A stretch of DNA of 64,000 nt from Chryseobacterium taichungense (GTDB taxonomy: Bacteria > Bacteroidota > Bacteroidia > Flavobacteriales > Weeksellaceae). Below, piece by piece: positions 1-6,915 of this stretch. The notes below the pieces were generated by a model that worked only from the letters and a program-made list of their open reading frames with translations, did not search any database and was not told the origin of the DNA. Position numbers and translations under genes: made by a program. The stretch is taken from NCBI RefSeq assembly GCF_900109935.1, contig NZ_FOBV01000011.1, forward strand, positions 1-64,000, read 5' to 3'. Each line of letters opens with the position of its first letter. The stretch's first letter is position 1.

Positions 1-258
1 TAAAAGCATTTGTGCTATTTGTGCGTAGATATTTGTGCTTATTTGTGTTTAATAGTTATGTTAGATAAGCTGTTATTAACACGAATGGCACTAATGGTTG
101 GACACTAATTTCACAAATGTTGTGTGAAAATGCTTTGCTGAGATCCCTACCGGATGATAAACGGAGTGGGAAGTGACCTGTGCATTAGGGTTCTCGTGTT
201 ATTAGTGTAAATCATTTGTGCTATTCGTGCATAGATGTTTGTGCTTATTTGTGTTTAA
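1..258. repeat. Pair of 46-bp direct repeats in gene-poor DNA
   Basis: Two near-identical copies lie at 7-52 and 213-258, differing at about 3 positions. Each is built from short TTTGTGCTATT / TTTGTGCTTATT / TGTGTTTA phrases. The DNA between them carries further GTG/CAC-rich phrases (ACACTAATTTCACAAATG near 100-117). Positions 1-201 hold no gene that I can support. The second copy runs into the 3' end of the minus-strand gene that stops at 202, so the last 20 or so residues of that gene are repeat-derived. This looks like a dispersed intergenic repeat; I cannot count other copies in the genome. Confidence 0.6.
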
Positions 259-834
259 ATAATTCGTATTTAATAAAAAAGCAAGTATGGGTGGAGGACG
301 ACCGAATTGGTTGGCGATCATTTGATTTATCTTGAAAGGATAAAAAGCAATACACAAAGGTTTCTTTTTATCCAGTGTTATGCCGCGGGGCTGAGGAAAT
401 ACAGGATTCATCATCGGGTAAAGCAGCTTGCGGGAGGAGGGGACTCCCATAACAGCCTGTGAAGAGAAACTTCCGGTACTGCTGAACTGCTGACTGTTCA
501 CAGGAGCTATAAACCGAAATGACTGCTCTCTTTTGCCTGATGCACAAGCTGTTGCAGCGGCTGCTTTTGATGATGGTAAGACTTTAGATTGATGGTATGT
601 AGGCTGCGTGCTGTTGGAAAATTTCTCCTCTTCAGAATCTGTAATGATTGCGATCGTTTCCCGGTCTGCATACAGATAGGCATCATCAGCAATATAAATA
701 ATAGAATCGGAGTCAGAAAAAGGAGTCTGCGAACTGATGGAAACTGTCATAAAAAATACCTGAACGCAAATCATCCTTGCGCAAAAACGTAGGAACAGAG
801 GGACTTCAGGGATTATCATGAAAAGTTTTTTCAT
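202..834 (-). CDS. Hypothetical exported protein, possible target of the promoter switch
   Basis: This encodes 210 aa that I do not recognise. It starts MKKLF, with an AAAAAAG-type A-rich stretch before the ATG. A hydrophobic N-terminus (about residues 5-35) could be a signal peptide ending near SISSQ. The middle is Ser/Thr/Gln-rich and low complexity (residues 65-130). The last 20 or so residues come from a 46-bp intergenic repeat, so the native C-terminus may have been replaced. Its start codon lies 15 bp from the left 27-bp inverted site of the 849-1081 segment. I see no TAnnTTTG promoter facing it in the present orientation; inverting the segment would place a consensus promoter about 50 bp upstream. 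An unexpressed or degenerate gene is the main alternative. Confidence 0.5.
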   Translation of the reverse strand: MKKLFMIIPEVPLFLRFCARMICVQVFFMTVSISSQTPFSDSDSIIYIADDAYLYADRETIAIITDSEEEKFSNSTQPTYHQSKVLPSSKAAAATACASGKREQSFRFIAPVNSQQFSSTGSFSSQAVMGVPSSRKLLYPMMNPVFPQPRGITLDKKKPLCIAFYPFKINQMIANQFGRPPPILAFLLNTNYLNTNKHKHLCTNSTNDLH

Positions 835-848
835 CTTTTTTGTGCTTT

Positions 849-875
849 AAAAGTAGTCAGACCTAGACTACTTTT
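849..875. repeat. Left 27-bp inverted site of invertible segment
   Basis: The site has arms AAAAGTAGTC and GACTACTTTT around a 7-bp asymmetric spacer AGACCTA. In this copy the palindromic arms extend to 14 bp (845-858 with 866-879). The same 27 bp occurs in opposite orientation at 1055-1081. Two inverted binding arms around a short crossover spacer is the architecture of tyrosine recombinase target sites. Confidence 0.85.
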
Positions 876-949
876 AAAGTCAATATCCTAAACATCAACC
901 TTATTTGCGATTTTTAAGTAAAAATCAGATTAGTTTTTTTGCCCCTGAA

Positions 950-981
950 TTGTGCCATTTTTAATTAAATGCATACCTTTG
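950..981 (+). promoter_or_regulatory. Second candidate promoter inside invertible segment
   Basis: TTG at 950-952 is followed after 21 bp by TACCTTTG at 974-981, which fits the TAnnTTTG -7 element. The spacing is slightly longer than optimal. It reads rightward, toward the recombinase. Confidence 0.4.
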
Positions 982-1016
982 AATTAATTAACATACTAAA
1001 AAACAAAGGATTATTA

Positions 1017-1047
1017 TTTGGAAATAATGATAATTTGTTTACATTTG
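1017..1047 (+). promoter_or_regulatory. Consensus flavobacterial promoter inside invertible segment
   Basis: TTTG at 1017-1020, a spacer of exactly 19 bp, then TACATTTG at 1040-1047 match the Bacteroidota -33/-7 consensus. Transcription would start near 1053, at the inner edge of the right 27-bp site, so the leader RNA of the recombinase gene would begin with that palindrome. Confidence 0.7.
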
Positions 1048-1054
1048 TCACAGA

Positions 1055-1081
1055 AAAAGTAGTCTAGGTCTGACTACTTTT
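1055..1081. repeat. Right 27-bp inverted site of invertible segment
   Basis: This is the exact reverse complement of 849-875, with spacer TAGGTCT. The arms followed by a short T-run could also form a weak hairpin in the recombinase leader and so act as an attenuator. Confidence 0.85.
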
Positions 1082-1123
1082 TTATGTTAAATTAGTATAA
1101 AAAAACTTTTATACTAAAAGATT

Positions 1124-2377
1124 ATGACCATCCAGTATTTTTTGCCTCAAAAGGGAGAATCAAAAGATCTACACCTTTACCTAACTGATGAAAAAACCAA
1201 CTCCGAAACACGTTTCAGAACCTACTTAAGAATTGAAGAAGAAGAGTGGGATATCGAAATGCAAAAACCTAAAAACCTGTATCTAAAAAGAAGTAAAAAA
1301 ATCAATAGCAAATTAGACGCCATCAGACTCCGCATTCTTGAGCATTATAATAACAACAGACATAGAGAAGTTTCCCATCGTACAATTGCCAGGATCATCA
1401 AAACCATAAGCCTTGAAAAACACGTAAGCCACCCGGAAGATTCTTTTCTCAACTTCATCCAGCAATACATCACTTCCCGTCGTCATATCATCTGCAACTC
1501 CACCTTCAAAAGATATATGGTATTCTTCCGATTTCTGGAACGCTACCAGGGTTCCATCACCAAAAGGCTGATGATAAAGGATCTTAACTATGAATTTGTC
1601 CAGGACTTTATCGATTTCGGAAGAGCCGAAGAATATAGCGAAAACACTATCTACCGTACCATTAATTTTGTAAAAACCATCCTCAACTTTGCCGAAAGAA
1701 GAGGAATCAGAACAGCTGTCCGTGAGTTCGAACTACGAAGAGACGGTCAGCGCCGTGAGGTCGTTACCATCTCCGAAGATGAAATATTAAGCATTAAAGA
1801 CTGTAATGTTCCGGATGAACTGGAGGCAGCAAGGAACTGGCTGCTGATCAGCTGCTATACCGGCCAGAGAATCTCCGACTTTATGGAGTTTACCCGTGAA
1901 AAGCTTATTGAAATTAATGGCATTGTCTGTGTATCGTTCGTTCAGAAAAAAACGCGTAAAGAAATTATGCTTCCGCTGCATCCTGCCGTCATGGAAATCG
2001 TCAGAAAAAACAAAGGTGACTTCCCGCTACCGATTGATGCTTTCCTGTATAACCGTCAGATTAAGCAGATTGCGAAATTAGCAGGTCTACGCTATCAGAT
2101 AAAAGCTAAAAAAAGAATGGGCCACAGGGTGAAAACGGTCTTAACGGAGAAATGGGAAGTCATCACCAGCCACATTGGACGACGGAGCTTCGCCACCAAT
2201 TTCTATGGCAAGATACCAACATCTCTTCTTATGGACGCTACGGGACATTCTACAGAACAAATGTTCCTGAAATACATCAACAGGATGGATAATAATAAGA
2301 TTATCTCTTTGAGCGGTTATTTTGATCAGACTTATGAAGCTAAAATCAACAAATCGATCTCTATTCCTCGATATTAG
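1124..2377 (+). CDS. Tyrosine site-specific recombinase
   Basis: This 417-aa enzyme belongs to the phage integrase/XerC superfamily, which cuts and rejoins DNA through a tyrosine-DNA intermediate. The expected active-site residues are visible: R249 in TGQRISD, a likely beta-hairpin Lys near 275, H350-x-x-R353 in SHIGRRS, H375 in TGHS, and nucleophile Y384 in FLKYI. Residues 1-95 look like the arm-binding domain of Bacteroidota integrases, 105-205 the helical core-binding domain, and 210-400 the catalytic domain. No phage or conjugation genes are adjacent. The inverted 27-bp sites directly upstream suggest it is a DNA invertase that may control its own promoter as well as the gene on the far side. 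Start: ATG at 1124, 40 bp after the right site. Confidence 0.9.
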   Translation: MTIQYFLPQKGESKDLHLYLTDEKTNSETRFRTYLRIEEEEWDIEMQKPKNLYLKRSKKINSKLDAIRLRILEHYNNNRHREVSHRTIARIIKTISLEKHVSHPEDSFLNFIQQYITSRRHIICNSTFKRYMVFFRFLERYQGSITKRLMIKDLNYEFVQDFIDFGRAEEYSENTIYRTINFVKTILNFAERRGIRTAVREFELRRDGQRREVVTISEDEILSIKDCNVPDELEAARNWLLISCYTGQRISDFMEFTREKLIEINGIVCVSFVQKKTRKEIMLPLHPAVMEIVRKNKGDFPLPIDAFLYNRQIKQIAKLAGLRYQIKAKKRMGHRVKTVLTEKWEVITSHIGRRSFATNFYGKIPTSLLMDATGHSTEQMFLKYINRMDNNKIISLSGYFDQTYEAKINKSISIPRY

Positions 2378-2410
2378 ATCATTGAAAAGTCAGGTTGACA
2401 TATAGATAAG

Positions 2411-2650
2411 TGTAACAGTGTAAAAATGTAACAATGTAACAATGTAACAATACAGTATCGTGCTGAGCTGTAGAAGCATTATTGATAAACTGCTACATTG
2501 ATACATTGGTAAATTAGCCTAGCAGTGTAAAAATGTACCCTTTAACAATACGTTGTCATGCTGAGCCTGTCGAATTCATTGGTAAACTGCTACATTGGTA
2601 CATTGTTATATTGATATATTGGTACATCAATACATTGCCATATTGTTAAA
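2411..2650. repeat. Intergenic palindromic repeat, two tandem copies
   Basis: Copy 1 (about 2411-2510) and copy 2 (about 2521-2606) share the order CAGTGTAAAAATGTA, GCTGAGC..GT.GAA, CATT..T.GGTAAACTGCTACATTG, followed by TACATTG/TATTG runs to 2650. A third copy lies inverted at 3417-3513. The arms are mutually complementary, so the element resembles a REP/BIME or small MITE-like repeat. The rest of the gene-free stretch 2378-2956 holds a possible 19-codon ORF, a terminator hairpin and, at 2886-2960, a GTTGATGGT/GTCAACCAACAAC-rich inverted repeat. Confidence 0.6.
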
Positions 2651-2698
2651 TTAATTAAAAATTATGCTTATTTAAGAGGCTTGCATCAATAAAATCAT

Positions 2699-2706
2699 TA
2701 TATTTG
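2699..2706 (+). promoter_or_regulatory. Possible -7 promoter element
   Basis: TATATTTG fits TAnnTTTG. The only upstream TTG (2681-2683) is 15 bp away, shorter than usual. It lies 22 bp before a 19-codon ORF. Confidence 0.3.
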
Positions 2707-2728
2707 AAATGATTCTGAAAACAATACC

Positions 2729-2788
2729 ATGAAAAAAGTATTAACATCTTCCCTCGGAATTAAAGTGTTCAGCCCTACCCGGATTTGA
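2729..2788 (+). CDS. Possible 19-aa micro-ORF
   Basis: ATG to TGA encodes 19 aa (starts MKKVLTSS, ends SPTRI). It is preceded by a TAnnTTTG element and followed 27 bp later by a strong hairpin, so promoter, ORF and terminator form a compact unit. Length alone gives no statistical support, and the product is not one I recognise. It could be chance. Confidence 0.25.
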   Translation: MKKVLTSSLGIKVFSPTRI

Positions 2789-2815
2789 ATTCTTACTAAG
2801 GATTAAAAATAAAAT

Positions 2816-2845
2816 GAAGCCCGAAACTTTTCAGTTTCGGGCTTC
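2816..2845 (-). terminator. Rho-independent terminator of the dcw/YqeY operon
   Basis: A perfect 13-bp stem (GAAGCCCGAAACT with its complement) has a 4-nt loop. On the minus strand it is followed by a T-rich tract, so it ends leftward transcription from the GatB/YqeY gene. It could also act on rightward transcripts. Confidence 0.8.
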
Positions 2846-2956
2846 TTTAATCAAATCGATATGCAAAGGTTGAATATCCTTATAAAAATTGTTGATGGTT
2901 TTTGGTTGACAGCTGATGGTTTTAAGGCCTGTCAACAAGCAACCGTCAACCAACAA

Positions 2957-3403
2957 CTAAGAAAGCAGCCTTTTCGCCGTCTCGGAAATGCTTTTTCCGT
3001 CTGATTTTCCGGCTAAAGATTTTGAAGCTGCTGTCATTACTTTACCTAAATCTTTCAGTGATTCGGCTCCTGTTTCGGCAATAATGTTTTTGATTTCAGC
3101 TTCCAGCTCTTCTGCAGAGAGCTGTTTTGGAAGGAACTGCTCAATGACTTTCATCTGAGCTTCTTCCACTTCCGCCAGGTCATTTCTTCCCTGCGCAGTA
3201 AACTGATCGTAAGAATCCTTACGCTGCTTCACCATTCTCTGAAGGATGGCAATTTCTTTATCTTCGGTCACTTCCGTACCGGGAGCTTCCGTTTTCAGCA
3301 ACAATATCTGTGATTTTACAGCACGAAGAGAATCCAAAGCCACTTTGTCTTTCGCCCTCATTGCTGTTTTTATTGCTTCGTTTATGGTATTTTCTAAACT
3401 CAT
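2957..3403 (-). CDS. GatB/YqeY domain-containing protein
   Basis: This 148-aa protein is of the YqeY family, which matches the C-terminal tRNA-interacting domain of GatB, a subunit of the Asp/Glu-tRNA amidotransferase. Free-standing YqeY proteins have no settled function. Family features seen are the N-terminal MSLENTINEAIKTAMRAKDK helix, the KQRKDSYDQF segment and the C-terminal helical domain with LGKVM..ASKSLAGK..G and a final ETAKRLL. The length is normal for the family. It is the last gene before the 2816 terminator and follows ftsZ by 112 bp, a gap filled by an inverted copy of the intergenic repeat, so it may be cotranscribed with the division genes. Confidence 0.9.
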   Translation of the reverse strand: MSLENTINEAIKTAMRAKDKVALDSLRAVKSQILLLKTEAPGTEVTEDKEIAILQRMVKQRKDSYDQFTAQGRNDLAEVEEAQMKVIEQFLPKQLSAEELEAEIKNIIAETGAESLKDLGKVMTAASKSLAGKSDGKSISETAKRLLS

Positions 3404-3416
3404 TTTAATTAATTTA

Positions 3417-3513
3417 ACAATGTATCAATGTAGCAGTTTACCAATAATGCTTCGATAAGCTCAGCATCATAGCTACATATTGTTACATTGATACATTTTT
3501 ACACTGTTACATT
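3417..3513. repeat. Inverted copy of the intergenic palindromic repeat
   Basis: This is the reverse complement of the repeat at 2411-2510 with modest divergence, sharing the GCTGAGCTTATCGAAGCATT core and TACATTGATACATT arms. It fills nearly the whole ftsZ-YqeY gap. With 2411-2510 it brackets the YqeY gene. Confidence 0.6.
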
Positions 3514-3515
3514 AT

Positions 3516-5414
3516 TTAGTCTACATCTTTATTCAAAAACCTGTTTTCTCTGATCTGCATGTTTCCATTGTTGTCAGAAAGGTAGGTATTGATGTTCTGG
3601 TCTGAAGCATTGGTTCCTTCAATCGAAATGTTCTTTCTCTTGAAAGCCGGAACAGATTCAAACTCGCTGGAGCTGTCGAAGCTCTGGTAACGTGAATTGA
3701 ACTCTTTCAGCTTGTTTCTTCTTTCCATCACTCTTTCCTGATCTACTGTTTTATTCACAAACGTGAATTCTTCCTCTGCAGGCTTTGGTGCTTCCGTTTC
3801 TGCTTTGGTTTCGATGACAGGCTCTTCTTTCAGATGCTGAAAGAAATGCTCCACTTTCTGAAGCGGCTCTTCAGTAAGCTGGTTTACTTCGCTTGAAGAG
3901 GTAAATTCAGCTTTTGGCTGTCCAAAGTCAGACTTTGGTTCGTTATTTTTAGATTCATTCACAAAAAAGCTGAACTCGATGGGTTTTTCTTCCGAATAAG
4001 AACTTGATGAAGAACCTCCTGTCTGTGGCTCATCTTTCTTATGGTCGAAATCAAATTTGAAGGATTCTATTTCAAGATCATTCGCATCTTCCTGCTCATC
4101 ATCGAGAGTGAACAGGCTGAACGATTCTTCTTCCTCATTTCTCCAGCTGTGTTCCGGTGTATGTAACGTATCTTCTTCTCTGTCAGTGAATTTTATTTCC
4201 GTTCTTGCAGGTTCTTCTTCAATAGTCATTTTTTTTTCAGAAGACGAGCTGAAGAATGGGGCATCATTATCTTCGTCATCCAGTCTGAAAAGGTTTTTCC
4301 CACCAAAATCATAGCCCTGTTCAGGCACTTCTTCTCTCTCCTGTCTTGTCTTAAAAGGCGACTCTTTTGGAGTGTCAAAGCTATCGTTCAGGCTGATCTT
4401 AATCTTCTCTGTAGGTCCCGAGAATTTTTTATTGTCATTTGAGAAACCTGTAGCGATGACAAGAACGCTTACAGAATCTCCAAGCTCTTCATCAGAACCC
4501 ACCCCGAAAATGATATCTGCCGTGTTTCCTGCTTCTTTCTGGATATGATCCATGATCACACCGATCTCATCCATAGTCACCTCTTCTACACCACTACGGA
4601 TCAAGAGAAGTACATTTTTAGCTCCTGTGATCTTATTGTCATTCAATAATGGAGAGTCTAATGCTTTTTTAACGGCTTCTTCCGCTTTATTTTCTCCGGA
4701 AGCAACTCCGGTAGACATCAATGCCGTCCCTGAGTTCTGAAGCACAGATTTAGCATCTCTAAAGTCAATGTTTACATCAAAGTAACCGGTAATTACTTCA
4801 GCCATTCCTTTGGCAGCATTAGTCAATACTTCATCGGCCTTTGAAAATCCCTGCTTGAAGCCAAGATTTCCGAACTGCTGTCTCAATTTATCGTTATTGA
4901 TAACGATAAGCGAGTCTACATTGTTTCTTAATTTATCAAGTCCGTTTTCGGCTTGTTCCAGTCTTCTTTTTCCTTCAAAGCTGAAAGGAACGGTAACGAT
5001 CCCTACGGTAAGAATCCCCATATCTTTGGCAACTTTGGCAATTACAGGAGCTGCACCGGTTCCGGTACCACCGCCCATTCCGGCCGTGATGAACACCATC
5101 TTGGTGTTTTGTCCCATCGCAGCTTTGATGTCTTCGATGCTTTCGATAGCCGATTTCTCTCCCACTTCAGGGTCTGCCCCAGCCCCAAGACCTTCCGTAA
5201 TGGTGGTTCCCAACTGTACTTTGTTGGCAACCGGGTTATTATCCAACGTCTGGGCATCTGTATTGCAGATCACGAAATCTACCCCGTGAATTCCTTTTTC
5301 GTACATGTGCTTCAGCGCGTTGTTTCCGCCGCCTCCAACACCGATTACTTTTATTATTGATGAATTTCCTTTTGGCAAGTCAAACGAAAACCCCTGTGTC
5401 CCTATATTTTCCAT
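3516..5414 (-). CDS. ftsZ: Cell division protein FtsZ
   Basis: This is the tubulin-like GTPase that forms the division ring. I start it at the ATG at 5414 (MENIGTQGF, 632 aa). An upstream in-frame extension of 21 residues is only Ile-rich read-through of the intergenic DNA. GTP-binding loops are GVGGGGNNA (26-33) and the tubulin signature AGMGGGTGTGAAP (111-123). The T7 catalytic loop has D217 and D220 in NIDFRDAKS. The GTPase core ends near residue 330. A very long, acidic, Ser/Glu-rich linker of about 300 residues follows, then a conserved-looking end (IRENRFLNKDVD). Such a linker roughly doubles the size of a typical FtsZ. It lies 92 bp downstream of ftsA. Confidence 0.97.
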   Translation of the reverse strand: MENIGTQGFSFDLPKGNSSIIKVIGVGGGGNNALKHMYEKGIHGVDFVICNTDAQTLDNNPVANKVQLGTTITEGLGAGADPEVGEKSAIESIEDIKAAMGQNTKMVFITAGMGGGTGTGAAPVIAKVAKDMGILTVGIVTVPFSFEGKRRLEQAENGLDKLRNNVDSLIVINNDKLRQQFGNLGFKQGFSKADEVLTNAAKGMAEVITGYFDVNIDFRDAKSVLQNSGTALMSTGVASGENKAEEAVKKALDSPLLNDNKITGAKNVLLLIRSGVEEVTMDEIGVIMDHIQKEAGNTADIIFGVGSDEELGDSVSVLVIATGFSNDNKKFSGPTEKIKISLNDSFDTPKESPFKTRQEREEVPEQGYDFGGKNLFRLDDEDNDAPFFSSSSEKKMTIEEEPARTEIKFTDREEDTLHTPEHSWRNEEEESFSLFTLDDEQEDANDLEIESFKFDFDHKKDEPQTGGSSSSSYSEEKPIEFSFFVNESKNNEPKSDFGQPKAEFTSSSEVNQLTEEPLQKVEHFFQHLKEEPVIETKAETEAPKPAEEEFTFVNKTVDQERVMERRNKLKEFNSRYQSFDSSSEFESVPAFKRKNISIEGTNASDQNINTYLSDNNGNMQIRENRFLNKDVD

Positions 5415-5506
5415 AACTATATTTTTTATAATTATAATTGATAATTGATTGATGATCATTGATAAGGAAAAGATCATTTATCGCTTATCAATCCATCATT
5501 TATAAT

Positions 5507-6895
5507 TTATTCTACTTCTTCAAAGAATTTTTTCACTTTTTCCATCAGCGACTGTCCGAAAGTCAGCTTTGCCGCTTTCCTGGACTGCAGATCGGCTGTG
5601 GGCTGCTCGGGCTGAATAGCTTCTGCCTGTTGCTGCAAAGGCTCCGGAACGGTCTCCGTGGCTGCAACCTGTGCTTCTGCCTTCATCTCCGTCTCCTGAG
5701 CAGGTTCCTGGGTTTCAGCATTCTGCTTTTTGTCCCTGATCTTTAAACTTTCCATCAGCAATCCGATGGAAGTCGCGAATTCAGGTCCTTTAAGATACTG
5801 ATTTTTATCGTTCGCTATATATTCATTGGCAAAACCGATCCTGCTGTCGAAACCGGTGGTATAATTGGCCAGCTGACGAAGGTGCTTCAGATTGGATCCG
5901 CCTCCGGTAAGCACGATGCCAGCGATCAGCTTTTTCTTCTGCTCGAATGCGCCGTACGCCTTAAGCTCCGTATTCACCATTTCCAGGATCTCTTCTACCC
6001 TGGCATTGATGATCTGCGCAAGGGTTTTCAGAGAGATCTCCTTATCCGGTCTGCCGTGAAGTCCCGGAATGGTCACATAGGTGCTGTCCTTTTCCAGCTC
6101 AGGCACCGCCGATCCGAATTTTACTTTCAGCTGTTCCGCATGCTTTTCGATGATCGAACAGCCTTCTTTAATATCTTCTGTAATAATACCGCCACCGTAA
6201 GGAATTACACAGGTGTGGCGAATGATATTGTCTTTAAAAATAGCGATATCCGTTGTTCCGCCGCCGATATCGACGATGGCTACGCCCGCTTCTTTTTCTT
6301 CTTTCGTTAATACCGCTTCCGAAGATGCTAAGGGCTCTAAAGTAAGGGCTTCCATTTCAAGGCCTGCCTCACGCACACATCTTGCAATGTTCCGGATGCT
6401 ACCCATCTGCCCCACGACAACGTGGAAGTTGGCTTCCAGACGTTTTCCGTGCATGCCGACAGGTTCCTGAATTTCACCCTCGGAGTCTACTTTATATTCC
6501 TGAGGAAGTACATGGATAATTTCTTCACCGGGAAGCATGACCAGCTTCTTGACCTGATCTTTCAATGCTTCAATGTCATCATCTGTGATGAATTTATCCG
6601 GATGTTCACGCATAATATAATCGGAATGCTGCAGCGAACGGATATGCTTTCCGGCAATCCCCACCGTCACCTTACGGATCGGCACTCCAGCGCTGGACTG
6701 TGCCTCAGCCACAGCAGCCTTGATTGAATTAATGGTCTGCGAAATATTATTCACAATACCTTTGTGAACACCAAGACTCTTAGCCTTCCCTACACCGAGA
6801 ACTTCTATCTTCCCGTGTGCATTCCTCCTTCCGACAATCGCGACGATTTTCGTCGTCCCGATGTCCAGACCTACTGAATACTCTTGATTTTCCAT
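5507..6895 (-). CDS. ftsA: Cell division protein FtsA
   Basis: This 462-aa actin-fold protein ties FtsZ filaments to the membrane and recruits later division proteins. The ATP-binding elements are present: phosphate-1 GLDIGTTK (9-16), phosphate-2 DIGGGTTD (209-216) and the adenosine motif VLTGGGSNL. After residue 385 comes a Gln/Glu/Ala-rich linker, then a basic amphipathic helix at the very end (FGQSLMEKVKKFFEE), the usual membrane-targeting sequence. It starts 20 bp after ftsQ, so the two are probably cotranscribed. Confidence 0.97.
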   Translation of the reverse strand: MENQEYSVGLDIGTTKIVAIVGRRNAHGKIEVLGVGKAKSLGVHKGIVNNISQTINSIKAAVAEAQSSAGVPIRKVTVGIAGKHIRSLQHSDYIMREHPDKFITDDDIEALKDQVKKLVMLPGEEIIHVLPQEYKVDSEGEIQEPVGMHGKRLEANFHVVVGQMGSIRNIARCVREAGLEMEALTLEPLASSEAVLTKEEKEAGVAIVDIGGGTTDIAIFKDNIIRHTCVIPYGGGIITEDIKEGCSIIEKHAEQLKVKFGSAVPELEKDSTYVTIPGLHGRPDKEISLKTLAQIINARVEEILEMVNTELKAYGAFEQKKKLIAGIVLTGGGSNLKHLRQLANYTTGFDSRIGFANEYIANDKNQYLKGPEFATSIGLLMESLKIRDKKQNAETQEPAQETEMKAEAQVAATETVPEPLQQQAEAIQPEQPTADLQSRKAAKLTFGQSLMEKVKKFFEEVE

Positions 6896-6915
6896 TTGTT
6901 ATATCGATTTGATTT

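Larger units (their letters stand above)
849..1081. other. Putative invertible promoter segment
   Basis: A stretch of 179 bp is enclosed by two exact 27-bp copies in inverted orientation, 43 bp upstream of a tyrosine recombinase gene. It contains two rightward promoter candidates and no leftward TAnnTTTG. In the sequenced orientation transcription would run into the recombinase; inversion would point the promoters at the minus-strand gene ending at 834. Phase-variable promoters flipped by tyrosine recombinases are well established in Bacteroidota. That this one flips is inference from the repeats, the neighbouring recombinase and the promoter placement. Confidence 0.7.

Noticed and set aside
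849..879. Left inverted site as a plain transcription terminator
   Set aside because: It could form a hairpin, but the exact inverted duplicate with asymmetric spacer at 1055-1081 is better explained as a recombination site.
1124..2377. Prophage or integrative element around the tyrosine recombinase
   Set aside because: No phage structural, replication or transfer genes adjoin it; the next genes are the core dcw cluster. An invertase role fits better.
2411..2650. TACATTG tandem motifs as a CRISPR or replication origin iteron array
   Set aside because: Spacing is irregular, there is no dnaA or DnaA-box cluster, and an inverted copy occurs near ftsZ.
2762..2792. T-arm-like TTCAAATCCGGGTAGGG on the minus strand, possible att remnant for the nearby recombinase
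   Set aside because: Only the loop and one arm resemble a tRNA; the 5' T stem does not pair and there is no acceptor or anticodon arm.
4810..5289. 159-codon plus-strand frame opposite ftsZ
   Set aside because: Antisense shadow of a highly conserved gene, with no independent evidence.
5415..5477. 21-residue N-terminal extension of FtsZ
   Set aside because: Ile-rich translation of repetitive AT DNA; the family start corresponds to MENIGTQGF.
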